This document shows positions 9,109 to 18,984 of a DNA stretch of 64,000 bases, in pieces. Both the position numbers and the translations under genes were made by a program. Under the pieces are notes generated by a model. That model was not told the origin of the DNA, ran no database searches, and saw only the letters and a list, made by a program, of their open reading frames with translations. Every line of letters starts with the position of its first letter. The stretch's first letter is position 1. Location: contig NC_007952.1 in the NCBI RefSeq assembly GCF_000013645.1, forward strand, positions 3,224,001 through 3,288,000, in the 5' to 3' direction. This DNA is from Paraburkholderia xenovorans LB400. GTDB taxonomy: Bacteria > Pseudomonadota > Gammaproteobacteria > Burkholderiales > Burkholderiaceae.

Positions 9109-9995
9109 AGTACGCCTGGATCGAGCTTCACAGCCGACAATGGCCGGTGTCCCTGACCTGCCAGGTGCTGGGTGTCAGCCCCAGCGGTTACCACGCGCGC
9201 AAGGCGCGGGATGTCGATACTGACCGAGCGCGCCGACGCATCAGCAACGACGCTCTGCTGGTGCACATCAAGGCCGTGCACGCTGAATCCAAAGGCGAGT
9301 ACGGCTGGCCGCGCGTGTGGAAGAAGTTGCTGGCCCAGGGCATTCGCGTCAGCAAGGATCGTGTCCAACAGCTCATGAAGCTGCACGGCATCAGGGCGAA
9401 GACCAAACGCCGGTTCAAGGTCACGACCGACAGCAACCACAGCCTGCCGGTCGCGCCGGACCTGCTGCAACGAGACTTCTCTCCCGCGCGTCCAGATCAG
9501 GTCTGGACTACGGACATCACGTACATCTGGACGGACGAGGGTTGGCTGTTTCTGACCGTCATCCTCGACCTGTTCAGCCGTCAGGTGGTGGGCTGGTCGA
9601 TGCAGCCGCACATGCGCACGGAGCTGGTGTCTGACGCGCTGCGTATGGCGTGGTTTCGCCGCCGGCCGGAAGCGGGCCTGATCGTCCATAGCGACCGCGG
9701 TAGCCAGTATTGCAGTCGTGACTTCCAGGACCTGCTTAAGGGCTACGGCATGCGCAGCTCGATGAGCCGTCGAGGAAATTGTTGGGACAACGCGCCGACC
9801 GAGAGCTTGTGGGGATCGCTCAAGCGAGCACGCATCCTTGGCCAGCGCTTTGCAACGCGTCGGGAAGCGATGGACGAGGTAATCGACTGGTTGAGCTTCT
9901 ACAATCATTCGCGCTTGCACTCGACGTTGGGCTACGTCAGTCCGATGCAGTTCGAGCGGGACTGGTACGCTGCCCAGAACCAACGGGTGGCATAA
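9105..9995 (+). CDS. IS3-family transposase OrfB (DDE integrase core)
   Basis: A 296-residue catalytic subunit with the HTH_21 segment (LLVHIKAVHAESKGEYGWPR) then the rve integrase core. The DDE triad is visible: first Asp in VWTTDITYIWTD, second in IVHSDRGSQY, and Glu in CWDNAPTESLWGSLK. The family C-terminal signature FYNHSRLHSTLGYVSP is intact. There is no lesion, so the element may still be active if OrfA and the ends function. Confidence 0.93.
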   Translation: MKYAWIELHSRQWPVSLTCQVLGVSPSGYHARKARDVDTDRARRRISNDALLVHIKAVHAESKGEYGWPRVWKKLLAQGIRVSKDRVQQLMKLHGIRAKTKRRFKVTTDSNHSLPVAPDLLQRDFSPARPDQVWTTDITYIWTDEGWLFLTVILDLFSRQVVGWSMQPHMRTELVSDALRMAWFRRRPEAGLIVHSDRGSQYCSRDFQDLLKGYGMRSSMSRRGNCWDNAPTESLWGSLKRARILGQRFATRREAMDEVIDWLSFYNHSRLHSTLGYVSPMQFERDWYAAQNQRVA

Positions 9996-10033
9996 TCTCA
10001 CTCAGCTAAGGGATCCGAAATTCGCGGGCAACG

Positions 10034-10630
10034 TCACAGCATCCGTTTCAGCCTCGTGTACGAAAGATCGTCAAGCGTGCCCACGGAACAAGACAAACTG
10101 CTCCAGCCGCCCATGTTCTGCCGTGAAGTCCAGAGGACTGAAAATGAGAGCCGGACAAGAACATCGTCCACTCCACCGTGTGGCGGTGACTGCAACCAGC
10201 CCGTTGCCGTTTCACCGGCCGTGAACCTTCCACGTCTCGCGAAAAGCATGGCGCTGTACGTGGTGAGATCTGCGACTCGGGCCAGAGCACGTCCTTCCTC
10301 GTCGAGCAATAAAGGTTCGAACAGCAGTCTGAACGGCGCCATAAATTCGTTCCGGCAAAAGTCAATTGGAACGGAGCGATTTCGTATTACCCTTGGATCG
10401 AGGTCCGACCACGGTAGCTGACGCTTGCTTCTGTGCCACGGAAATTGCATCGCCTTCTTTCGAAAGTACCTCGTGGACGAGTCAGTCTTCAACACGTGAC
10501 GGGCAAAGCAACTGGCTGTACATGGACACACGCCGGTCAGCAAACTCACAGGTGCGTCCATTAACCGCTCCGAAATCCATAGCGGAATATCCGTCGACTT
10601 ATCCCGTAGCACGCACTGCGTGAGCGGCAT
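10034..10630 (-). CDS. Hypothetical open frame beside the IS3 element
   Basis: A 198-codon frame on the minus strand ending four bases from the right end of the IS3 element. No family is recognised. It has an uneven composition and competes with another minus-strand frame at 10048-10365 and a plus-strand frame, so it may not be coding. It could be the remains of a gene interrupted by the IS, but nothing on the far side of the element (before 8761) matches it. Confidence 0.25.
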   Translation of the reverse strand: MPLTQCVLRDKSTDIPLWISERLMDAPVSLLTGVCPCTASCFARHVLKTDSSTRYFRKKAMQFPWHRSKRQLPWSDLDPRVIRNRSVPIDFCRNEFMAPFRLLFEPLLLDEEGRALARVADLTTYSAMLFARRGRFTAGETATGWLQSPPHGGVDDVLVRLSFSVLWTSRQNMGGWSSLSCSVGTLDDLSYTRLKRML

Positions 10631-10677
10631 CCGGTACCAGTCTGGATGTCCGTTACGTTATCCCGGCTGTATTGTAT

Positions 10678-12249
10678 TCAGGGCATTCCAGAATGCGAGT
10701 GGAACACGCTGATCGCATCGACAAGCTCGGCGGCTTGATGCTGGATGCTCGCTGCCGCAGCGGCAGTCTGTTCCACAAGCGCAGCATTTTGCTGCGTTAC
10801 CAGGTCCATCTGACTAACAGTGCGATTGATCTGCTCGATACCAGAGCTCTGCTCCCTGGATGCGGAAGATATTTCGCCCATGATGTCAGAAACGCGGCGC
10901 ACCGACTGGATGACTTCGTCAATCGTACTACCCGTCCTCGCGACGAGTTCCATACCCGCCTGTACACGCCCGACAGATTCGCCGATCAATGCCTTTACCT
11001 CTTTGGCCGCAGTAGCGCTGCGCTGCGCAAGCAGACGCACTTCGCCTGCCACGACGGCGAAACCCCGCCCCTGCTCACCAGCGCGCGCAGCTTCGACCGA
11101 TGCGTTGATCGCGAGGATATTGGTCTGGAACGCGATGCCCTCAATGACACTCGTAATCTCCGCTACTTTCGACGAACTTTCCGAAATTCCATGCATCGTT
11201 TCGATAACATGGCCGGCAGCCTCTCCACCACGTTGCGCAATCTCTGACGCGTGAACGGCAAATGCGTTTGCCTGGCTAGCATTGTCTGCTGTGTGGCGTA
11301 CCGTCGCCGTTATCTCCTCCATGCTGGACGCCGCTTCCTGCAGCGACGCGGCCTGCTCCTCAGTCCGCCTTGACAGGTCAACGTTGCCTGCAGCAAGTTG
11401 CTGCGTCGCACTGGCAACCGTTTCACTTGCCTGCTTGATACCCCGTACGATTGCCGCCAGCTGATGGACAGCACGATTCAGCGACTCCCCAACAATACCG
11501 ACCTCATCTGAACGAGCAATCGCTATCTGCACGCCCAGATCACCAGCGGCTAAGGCCTTCGCGCCGCCAACCACATCCTGTAATGGGCGAACTATCGAAC
11601 GTGTCACCATCAGGCACGTCACGACAGCGACCAAAACGGCGGCCACTGACAGCATGCAAACGACGAGGCGTGCGGTAGCGTATGACCGGGCGCTATCGCG
11701 TACTGCAGCGTGCATTGCAGTACGCTCCTCAGCAATGAATCGGTTTTCCGCACCGAGGAGTGTCAATTGCAGTGGAATCACGCCGCCCATTGCGGCGCGT
11801 GCTGCGGCAATGTCGTGAGAGCTCAAGCTCACGAACACCGATTTCATGGCCGCAGAATAACTCGAACGTGCCTGCTTCACGGAATCGAGAACCGTTTGCT
11901 CGCCGGGAGTAAGTTGCTGGCCATATAGTTCTTCATAAACGCCCGACGTCCTCTCTGTCTGCTGGCGGATCAACTCAAGGTCGGCTTGCTGGACTTCGTC
12001 CTGTTCACTGAACGCGTGATATACGGTCAATGCGACGAGATACGTCCCCTCTTTGAGATCGGTGGCAAGTTCCACATTCCTTGCATGGTTGTTCACGATA
12101 AGTTGTGTGTTCACGCTCATGCGCGCCATCTCTATGCCCGTCGTAACTGCAATGGCCAGTATCAAAATCACTAGTGCCCCGAACGTTGCCGCAAGCCGGG
12201 TTCCAATTTTCATGTTTTTTCTACCTTTTTGCCAAGGTTCGGAAGACAT
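10678..12249 (-). CDS. Methyl-accepting chemotaxis protein
   Basis: A chemoreceptor of up to 523 residues. The first membrane helix (LAATFGALVILILAIAVTTG) is followed by a four-helix-bundle periplasmic sensor (about residues 45-200), a second membrane helix (LVVCMLSVAAVLVAVVTCLM), a HAMP linker (RSIVRPLQDVVGGAKALAAG) and the signalling domain. Its hairpin tip is EVTSVIEG-like, IAFQTNILAINASVEAARAG, EQGRGFAVVAGEVRLLAQR. No C-terminal CheR pentapeptide is present. The ATG at 12249 has GGGAGGT upstream; the Met at 12213 (MKIGTR) matches the common family start and is an alternative. It sits alone; the ligand is unknown. Confidence 0.93.
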   Translation of the reverse strand: MSSEPWQKGRKNMKIGTRLAATFGALVILILAIAVTTGIEMARMSVNTQLIVNNHARNVELATDLKEGTYLVALTVYHAFSEQDEVQQADLELIRQQTERTSGVYEELYGQQLTPGEQTVLDSVKQARSSYSAAMKSVFVSLSSHDIAAARAAMGGVIPLQLTLLGAENRFIAEERTAMHAAVRDSARSYATARLVVCMLSVAAVLVAVVTCLMVTRSIVRPLQDVVGGAKALAAGDLGVQIAIARSDEVGIVGESLNRAVHQLAAIVRGIKQASETVASATQQLAAGNVDLSRRTEEQAASLQEAASSMEEITATVRHTADNASQANAFAVHASEIAQRGGEAAGHVIETMHGISESSSKVAEITSVIEGIAFQTNILAINASVEAARAGEQGRGFAVVAGEVRLLAQRSATAAKEVKALIGESVGRVQAGMELVARTGSTIDEVIQSVRRVSDIMGEISSASREQSSGIEQINRTVSQMDLVTQQNAALVEQTAAAAASIQHQAAELVDAISVFHSHSGMP

Positions 12250-12359
12250 ACGACCTCCCTGTCGCTCCAGATCATTCGCTTCGCGGATGGTCCAAGAACG
12301 TAGTGCAGGAAAACGGGTACACGGAGGACGGCACGATGGACGTGAGCGACCATCTCGAA

Positions 12360-13918
12360 TCAGCTCAGCGCCTCGCTGGGCGAGACAGTGCTGTCTGCCA
12401 TTACAAAAAACTGCTGGATGGGTGCCGGGCGATGGCGAAGGAAACCCTGCGTGTAATTGATGCCCATTTCTCTTAACAGGGTCTCGACAGCCTCGACCTC
12501 AACAAATTCTGCGACTGTCTTTTTGCCAGTCATATGGGCTATCTCGTTGATGCACCGCACCGTTGCCTGATCCACCGGGTCGTCGGCAAGCGTCCGGATG
12601 AACTGGCCGTCTATCTTCAGATAGTCAACCGGCAACAGCTTCAGGTAGCCGAAGGACGACACGCCACTGCCGAAGTCATCCAGAGAGAAACGTATTCCGC
12701 GGATGCGCATCGACTCAAAGAATTCATTCGCTGCTGCCAGATCGGATATTACGGCGGTCTCCGTGATCTCGAAACAGACCTTCCGCGCGTCGAATGTCAT
12801 GCTGTCTATCAGGCCCAACACGTAGCGGTGGAAATCGCGATCGCCAATCGACTGGCCGGACAGATTAATTGAAACCGTCGCAATATGGTCGCTCTTGTCC
12901 CGATGTCGCGTCATGAGCTCAAAAACCTCACGAACCACCCATCGGTCAATGCGCGACACCATCTGGAAGCGCTCTGCAGCTGCGAGAAAGAGCCCGGGTG
13001 AAATCAGCTGCCCCTCGTCACCAATCAGTCGCAGCAGCACCTCGCCATGTAAAGCGTCCTCGCTCTGCTCGAGTGGGCTGATTTGCTGCCACAGCAATGC
13101 GAACTGAGATTGTCAAGCGCCATCTCCAGGCGGCGCGCCCACTGCATATCCTCGTGCTGGGACTCGATCAGTTCGTCGGTCGCTGTATAGAGATGCACGC
13201 GATTGCGTCCCGCGGCCTTCGCGGCATAGCATGCGCTATCTGCTGCGCGCAGAATGTTTTCAGCAGAAACCCAACTCAGGTCAAGCATCACGAGTCCAAT
13301 ACTCGCTCCGACATGCAGATACAGGTCTCCCTCGCGAAAACGGAATGCGTCGAGTTCCTCGCAGATGCGCTGTGCCATTTTCATGCCATCGTCTGCGGCG
13401 CACTGTTCAATGAGCAGACCAAATTCGTCTCCACCAACTCGTGCAACCGTGTCACCGGGACGACTATGGCGTGTGATGAGACCCGCCACCTGCTTTAGCA
13501 ACCTGTCTCCTGCGGCGTGCCCCCCGGCGTCGTTGACAAGCTTGAATCGGTCGAGATCGATATACATTAGCGCGTAGTGCGTTCCACAGGCATGAGTGGT
13601 GCGGACTGCCATTTGTACACGGCGTTCGAACTCGTCCCTGTTCAAGGCTCCGGTCAGGGCGTCGTGCGTTGCGCGATATATCATTTCACGATGCAGACGT
13701 ACCCTTTCCGAAACGTCCCTAAAGACCATTACCGTTCCGACTTCGCTCCCCGATGCTTCGGTAATCTCCGAGGCCAGACTCTCGATATAACGCTGCTGAC
13801 CATCGCGGCGGGACAATATCGAGTATCCGTTCGTCGAGACATCGGAGGCGCCACGGCTTGTCCGGGAGTTAGGTTCACCCAGCCCCTTGACACCGTCTTC
13901 ATCGGCCAGGTCAAATAC
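12360..13918 (-). pseudogene. C-terminal half of a split sensor: PAS-GGDEF-EAL, frameshifted
   Basis: This is the downstream part of the gene whose upstream part lies at 16802-18151; the IS21 element separates them. It continues a PAS domain (VFDLADEDGV), then GGDEF with an intact active site (VGGDEFGLL) and an RPGD inhibitory site, then EAL (EVLLRL in place of EALLR, INLSGQSI, DDFGSG, DYLKIDGQFI). Between them the frame changes at about 13102-13103: adding one T to the TT of the minus strand restores ...LDNLSFALLWQQISPL. Before damage the gene would have been a cyclic-di-GMP synthase/phosphodiesterase with PAS sensing. Two lesions make it non-functional as a whole; the GGDEF part could only be made from an internal start. 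Confidence 0.9.
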
Positions 13919-14234
13919 TGTGGCGCGACAATCTGGATGAGAGACGCGCGACAATCAAGTTGAGAATGTCGCGGCAGGAATGATGATGCCGATGTTGATT
14001 GACGCTGGCAAGCGTTTGTTGATTGACGCGCGGTGTTGATTGACGCGGGCGAGCGGGTGTCGCGCGACAATCAAGCTGAAGCCTTCCGTCGTTGAGGATT
14101 GCTGTGTAATGTGTGACGCCGCAGGTATTCTGGCTGCGCGACAATCAGGATGAGAATGGGGTGGCGTGGAAGGTGATGGGTTGATTGACGCCGGCTAGCT
14201 TTACCTGCGAGCCGCGCGTCAATCAGGATGAGAC
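13919..14234. repeat. Subterminal repeat array of the IS21 element
   Basis: Copies of a GCGCGACAATC-A-GNTGAGA-type motif start near 13923, 13945, 14061, 14136 and 14213. Interspersed inverted copies of GTTGATTGACGC start near 13993, 14018, 14035 and 14180. The other end (16755-16801) holds related GATTGACGCGC and GTTTGACGCGCGG copies. In this family such repeats are transposase binding sites. The array is more extended on this side than on the istA side. Confidence 0.7.
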
Positions 14235-14240
14235 AGCGGG

Positions 14241-15092
14241 TCAGTTGGTGAGGTCAATGCCGTGCTGATCCTCCTGTGTCGGTGGCACGCCAACGTTCTT
14301 TGGTGTCGCGCGACTGGCCGGGCGTCCCGGTTCCTGCTGCTTGCGCTGCAGGGCCGTACGGCGACGGTAGCTTTCGACGTTCAGCTCAAAGATGGTCGAG
14401 TGATGGACCAGCCGGTCGACGGCGGCCACCGTCATGGCCCGGTCGGGGAAGACCTTGTCCCATTCGCCGAACGGTTGATTTGCTGTTATGCAAAGAGAAC
14501 GGCGTTCATATCTGGCGCTGATGAGCTCGAACAGGACCGACGTCTCGGCCTGATCCTTGCTGACATAGGCGAAATCGTCCAGGATGACCAAATCGAAGCG
14601 ATCCAGCCGGTTGATGGCGGACTCCAGAGCGAGTTCGCGGCGCGCGACCTGCAACCGCTGCACGAGGTCGGTGGTACGCGCAAACAGGACCTTCCAGCCC
14701 TTCTCCAGCAGACTCAGTCCGATGGCCGACGACAAGTGCGACTTGCCACCGCCACTCGGTCCCAGAAGAATCAGGTTGGTGCCGTTACGCAGCCAGCCGT
14801 CGCCAGCGCAAAGCGCCGAGACGTGCGCGCGGGACACCATCGGCACCGCGTCGAAATCGAAGTTCTCCAGCGTCTTGCCCGGCAGCAGCTTTGCGTCCCT
14901 GAGGTGACGTTCGACCCGGCGTCGATCGCGCTCGGCGATCTCGTGTTCGGCCAGCGCCATCAGCAGGCGCGCTGCCGGCCAGCCTTCCGTGTCGGATCGC
15001 TCGGCAAAGCTGGACCAGATCTGCTTGATGGCGGGCAGCCGCAAATCGTTGAGCAGCAGCGACAGGCGGGTGGCGTCGATGTCGAGACTCAT
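14241..15092 (-). CDS. istB: IS21-family helper ATPase IstB
   Basis: A 283-residue DnaA/DnaC-like AAA+ helper that assists target selection with the IstA transposase. Walker A is LLGPSGGGKSHLSSAIG, Walker B is FDLVILDDFAYVSKD, and sensor motifs follow (SLCITANQPFGEW). The C-terminal tail is Arg-rich. It overlaps the istA stop by four bases and is read after it. No lesion is seen. Confidence 0.93.
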   Translation of the reverse strand: MSLDIDATRLSLLLNDLRLPAIKQIWSSFAERSDTEGWPAARLLMALAEHEIAERDRRRVERHLRDAKLLPGKTLENFDFDAVPMVSRAHVSALCAGDGWLRNGTNLILLGPSGGGKSHLSSAIGLSLLEKGWKVLFARTTDLVQRLQVARRELALESAINRLDRFDLVILDDFAYVSKDQAETSVLFELISARYERRSLCITANQPFGEWDKVFPDRAMTVAAVDRLVHHSTIFELNVESYRRRTALQRKQQEPGRPASRATPKNVGVPPTQEDQHGIDLTN

Positions 15093-16603
15093 GCCGTCAC
15101 CTCCGTTGCCATGTCAAGCAGGGCTTCGTAGTCGCTCAGCGGTGCCAGCTGGACGTTCACCTCCGGCATGCTGTTCGTGCGCTTCGCTTCGAAACGCGAA
15201 CACAGTGTGTCCAGGTCGGGTAACCGTCCATCGCCCAGACACTGCTGCAGTGCCTGGGCCAGTTGCGCTTCGCAGTTGTGCTCGTGGGCCAGGCTAAGCA
15301 GTTCAACCATGGTCCTGCATGCCTGACGCTCCGGGAGCTGCTCGAGCAGGCGATCGAAGGTCAGGCGATAGGCCTCGCGCGGAAAGATCTGATCGCGATA
15401 GACCAGGTTGAGCAGCGCCATGGGCTTGCGGCGCAGCGCGTGGATGACGTGCCGGTAGTTGATGACGTGGCCGTGCTTGCCATTGGGGCCCGCACGGCCG
15501 CGCTGCAGTGTCATCAGGGCCGTGCCGCCCAGGAACAGCTCCAGGCGGTCGTCATACAGCCGCACGCGCAGGTGATGGCCTATCAGTCGTGACGGGACGG
15601 TATAGAACACCTTGCGCAGGACGAAGCCGCAGGTGGTCGTGACGTACACGCGCGTTTCCTCGTAGTCGCACGTACGCTGGACCGGAAGCGGCTGAAGCAG
15701 TGCACGCTCGGCCTCAATGCGTTTGCCATTACGCGCGTTGATTCGACCGACGATCTCGTCGATGAAGCGGCGATAGGAATCGAGATCGTCGAAGTCGTGA
15801 CTGCCGCGCAGAAGCAACGCATCACGCACTGCGTTCTTGAGGTGCCCATGAGGGCTCTCGATGGAGCCGTTCTCGTGGGCAACGCCACGGTTGTTGCGTG
15901 TGGGCTGCATGCCGTAGTGAGCGCACAGCGCATCATAACGCGTGGTCAAATCCTCGCGCGCGTCGGCATCGAGATTGCGGAACGCCGCCGACAGGCTGTC
16001 GCTGCGGTGCTCGCGCGGTGCGCCTCCGAGTGCCCAGATGGCGTTCTGAAGCCCTTCGGCCAGCGCGACATAGCTCTCGCCGCCGAGAATGACGTGAGCG
16101 TGCTCAAAGCCCGAGCAGGCCAGCCGGAAGTGATAGAGGCGGTGGTCCAGCGCGATACCCGCCACGGTGATGCCCAGGCTGTCCATCTCGGTGAAGTCGG
16201 ACAAGCCTAGCTGACCGGGCTGGTGTACCTGACGGAACATGACGTCACGTTCCTCGCCATGAAGGGCGCGCCAGTCGCGAATACGCCGCTCGAGAGTGCG
16301 ACGCACGTTGCCCGGGAGCTCGGGATGGCGCCGAAGCATCTCGTCGAGTACGGCTATCGGCCGGATGCCGGGGGCGGACTGGAGCAGCGGCACGATCTCG
16401 GTGTCAAAGATCGCGACGAGGGGATCGGCCCGGCGACGCCCGCGCGGGGCCTTCTTCTGCGATGGCAGTCGCCGGTCCCGATCGATGCGATAACCCGTGG
16501 CGGCGCTGAACCCGGCGCGCGCAGCCGCTTGAGCTGGTCCTTCCTTGAGTCTGTACTTCATGTAGAGCCTCATCTGATGGTCGTTGATGTGTCGGCCGGG
16601 CAA
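15089..16603 (-). CDS. istA: IS21-family transposase IstA
   Basis: A 504-residue transposase with an N-terminal helix-turn-helix (HINDHQMRLYMKYRLKEG, AQAAARAGFSAATGYRID). A DDE integrase core follows, with LGLSDFTEMDSLGI (first Asp), REHRSDSLSAAFRN (second Asp) and NNRGVAHENGSIESPHGHLK (Glu). The C-terminal beta-barrel region is typical of IstA. It is the first gene of the istAB pair. Subfamily differs from the truncated IstA at 18985-19620, whose core reads VDWAHFDHLQIG. Confidence 0.93.
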   Translation of the reverse strand: MPGRHINDHQMRLYMKYRLKEGPAQAAARAGFSAATGYRIDRDRRLPSQKKAPRGRRRADPLVAIFDTEIVPLLQSAPGIRPIAVLDEMLRRHPELPGNVRRTLERRIRDWRALHGEERDVMFRQVHQPGQLGLSDFTEMDSLGITVAGIALDHRLYHFRLACSGFEHAHVILGGESYVALAEGLQNAIWALGGAPREHRSDSLSAAFRNLDADAREDLTTRYDALCAHYGMQPTRNNRGVAHENGSIESPHGHLKNAVRDALLLRGSHDFDDLDSYRRFIDEIVGRINARNGKRIEAERALLQPLPVQRTCDYEETRVYVTTTCGFVLRKVFYTVPSRLIGHHLRVRLYDDRLELFLGGTALMTLQRGRAGPNGKHGHVINYRHVIHALRRKPMALLNLVYRDQIFPREAYRLTFDRLLEQLPERQACRTMVELLSLAHEHNCEAQLAQALQQCLGDGRLPDLDTLCSRFEAKRTNSMPEVNVQLAPLSDYEALLDMATEVTA

Positions 16604-16801
16604 CTCAGCCTCCCTTCGCTACATGGAAGAGCTGTTCATACCCGATTTACCGCGACCACCGACAAGGCACCCCGGCAGCGGGGCGGACTCCTCGGCGCGG
16701 CGTTGCGGCAGCGGTTCCGGGCTACGCCCTCCACCGCTGCCGCAACGCCAGTACTCTCATCCAGATTGACGCGCTGCTCTCATCTTGTTTGACGCGCGGC
16801 A

Positions 16802-18151
16802 AAATACCTTGTCTAGCGGCAAACCGCGAGCCTGCTCGCCGCGCCATCCGGTCAGAGTCTCCGCTGCCGGGTTCAGATATTCAACGCGACCGTGATGATC
16901 TATGGCGATGACACCGTCGCCAATGGAGTCGAGCGTCACACGCAAACGCTCACGCCCAGACACCAGCTCTGCTTTTATCCGGTTACGCTCAGTCACGTCT
17001 TGCCATGAAGACAGTGATACCAGATTGCCGTCCGGATCACGCGTGGCACTGGCGGAAAGCAGAACATCTATGCGACTGCCGTCCTTGCATGCAACCCTTC
17101 GTTCGACATCCGAGATTCGGCCTGTATGAAGCAGGTCGGTAAGAGCCTGTCTGGTTGGATTCCCCTCGCCTGGCATGTAGAAATCGCCGACGTAGCGTCC
17201 GAGTACCTCCTCGCGTCCGTACCCGGTCGTTGCAAGCCATTGATCGCTGACGTTGCGCAGCCGCCCGTTTTGGTCGACAGAAAATAGCATCACTGGCGTC
17301 CGTTCGTATAACGCCCGGTAGCGAAACGCTGCATCCTTGTTCTCCTTTAAGACGGCGACCAACTGGTCCCTCATGATTCGAAGGGCCCATTTCAAGCTCG
17401 TCTGGTCGCCCGGCTTCAACTCAAACTCTACCTGTAAGTTCCCGTTTGCGATGCCGCTCGCGAGCACGACCAGATCCCGCGGCTCACCACCCAGTTGCGT
17501 CAACAGTCCCCGCCGTATGATCAACACTAGTGCCGCCGCAATTGCTATTGCTGCGGCGATTAGTGCGCCGACAAAGATGGCCGCACGCGAATACACCCGT
17601 TGTGCCGCAAGTTGCTGTCGCTTGCCGTCTTCGAGGTTAAGATCAACCAACCTCTGCGCATCGTCCACGATCTGTTTCAATGTCCTGGCAGAGCTGCCGT
17701 CGACGCCCGAGGTTATTTCATTCCGGATATTTGTATCGGAACTTATCCACCGATCGTTGACGATGTACATATACATTGACATTAGTCGCTGCATATCGGA
17801 CCAAGTCGCTTCTTCTTCTGGCGGAGGTGAAGGATCGAGCCTCTTATAGTGGGCTGCCTCCCGCTGGTAGGCGGCCATGACCCTGCCTAACGAAACTGTG
17901 GTCGCTTCTATTTCGGACGGCGTGGTAGCCGCGGCAATACGGTATTCGTGAACCTGCATCAAGTACAGGGTTGCCTGAATCTGCAAACCAATCTGTATTC
18001 GGCGCGCCCATTTGTCCCTCGACTGCAGGACGTAATCGTATTCGCTGCTGACCGCGTGCAGGCTGGACGCCCCCAGTGCGATCAGCAGGACGATGACGGC
18101 GATGAATCCCAACCCAAGCAGGGTGCCAATTTTTAAATTTTTTTGAAACAT
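16802..18151 (-). pseudogene. N-terminal half of a split membrane sensor (TM-4HB-TM-PAS-PAS)
   Basis: This is the upstream portion of the sensor cyclase whose remainder is at 12360-13918. The protein starts MFQKNLKIGTLLGLGF with a membrane helix, then an about 160-residue extracytoplasmic helical domain of MCP type and a second helix (FVGALIAAAIAIAAALVLII). A HAMP-like linker, one full PAS domain with PAC (LFSVDQNGRLRNVSDQWLAT, LSSWQDVTERNRIKAEL) and the start of a second PAS (LDSIGDGVIAIDHHGRVEYL) follow. The coding sequence is broken after LPLDKVF by the IS21 element, adding a short foreign tail. It could still make a truncated receptor without output domains. Confidence 0.9.
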
Positions 18152-18837
18152 TATTGGGAAGATTCTGGATTGGCATGTCGTGCACGCTCACGGTCGCCCC
18201 TCCGGTCGATCGGCACCTGAACGGCTACTGCGACAGTGATGTCCATTTCCGTCGACTACATGACGAAATTAAATGCGATTCAAGGATAGTGCTGAATTCT
18301 CAATCGGGTTTTCAGAAAAAAACGATTCGTTTTCAATTCGCATGTCGAGTACCAATAGAGGCAAAACGTCGCACCAGATTTTGCCTGGTGAGCCGAACCC
18401 GCCATTCATGCCCTTCCAGCCTTTCAGTAGGCAGGAGTCAACGTACGGTTACTCACCATCCCGACGTTGCGCCGCCCTGTGTCCGTGCGAATGTGATTTC
18501 CTGGCTCCCCTGCAGTCCCCGGCCTTTCTTCTCCGCGATAAAAATCCGAAGCGCTCCCAACCCGGTCTTTTCAACATTGCGGCCCCTCTCCTCTTCATGT
18601 GGAGCGGGGCCTTGCGGTGCCCGGTCCAGACGTGCGGATCGGATCGGTGTGCCCAGGATTCGGGGTTCGCGCTTTTGCATTACGTCAGCCAGCATTTCGA
18701 TGCTGGACGTTGGTTGGACAATTTCACCATTCAGCCAAGTTTGACCATGAGAGCGGTTCCGCCAGGCGGCTAATCGCTTCCAAGGACAAAACAAGTTCGC
18801 AGTGCATCCCGGTTCCGTCAGAGTTCTTTTCGTCGGC
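18152..18837. other. Upstream region of the split sensor; possible gene remnants
   Basis: No intact gene is seen. On the minus strand around 18500-18720 a frame contains LGTPIRSARLDRAPQGPAPH, faintly like the C-terminus of CaiB/BaiF CoA-transferases, but the match is too weak to call. The AT-rich stretch at 18260-18340 may hold the promoter of the split sensor gene. Confidence 0.35.
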
Positions 18838-18972
18838 TCACTAACATCGCGAACGAGCGATCTCCGCACACCAGACCTCCTGAAGATCTGCAGAGTGAGC
18901 GGTTGGCTAAGAGCCAGCACGCTAGCCGAACAATATGAGCCGTCGATTTCCAACTACTTCTTACGGGAATTC
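18838..18972 (+). pseudogene. Decayed fragment of a mandelate racemase gene
   Basis: A 45-codon stretch aligns with residues about 260-301 of MdlA encoded at 5683-6762. Shared pieces include SDL..PDLLKI for CDL..PDLMKI, VSGWLRAST for VSGWLKASA, and LAEQY. Similarity stops at a GAATTC shared by both copies. The catalytic His297 position is Tyr here (SNYFLREF against SNHIFQEF), so this is a diverged relic rather than a fresh duplication. Its right edge abuts the truncated IS21 transposase, which suggests the element destroyed the rest. Confidence 0.8.
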
Positions 18973-18984
18973 CAGAGGGCATCG

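Larger units (their letters stand above)
8761..10030 (+). mobile_element. IS3-family insertion sequence, apparently complete
   Basis: About 1,270 bp bounded by inverted repeats. The left end starts TGCCCGC at 8761 and the right end finishes GCGGGCA at 10030. The arms continue as GGATCCCTTGCTGAGTG on the left and the reverse complement GGATCCCTTAGCTGAGTG on the right, so similarity spans about 30 bp with a one-base offset. It carries orfA and orfB with a four-base ATGA overlap. No target duplication is obvious: flanks are GCT on the left and ACG on the right. Confidence 0.8.
13919..16801 (-). mobile_element. IS21-family insertion sequence (complete, 2,883 bp)
   Basis: Ends are TGTGGCGCG at 13919 and CGCGCGGCA at 16801. 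The flanking hexanucleotide AAATAC is duplicated exactly (13913-13918 and 16802-16807). Removing the element plus one copy joins the two halves of the sensor gene in frame (...GAC AAG GTA TTT GAC CTG...). It carries istA and istB with an ATGA overlap. Multiple terminal repeats fill 13919-14234. Intact genes, ends and a clean duplication suggest a recent insertion. Confidence 0.95.

Noticed and set aside
8761..10030. Target-site duplication for the IS3 element
   Set aside because: Flanks GCT and ACG (or AGC and CGT with shifted ends) do not match.
10048..10630. Two competing minus-strand frames beside the IS3 element as a disrupted gene
   Set aside because: No similarity across the IS to the sequence before 8761 and no recognisable domain; kept only as a low-confidence hypothetical.
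18500..18720. Minus-strand frame resembling the end of a CaiB/BaiF CoA-transferase
   Set aside because: Only a short PIR...PAPH pattern matches; no upstream domain, start or ribosome site. Too weak to list as a gene remnant.
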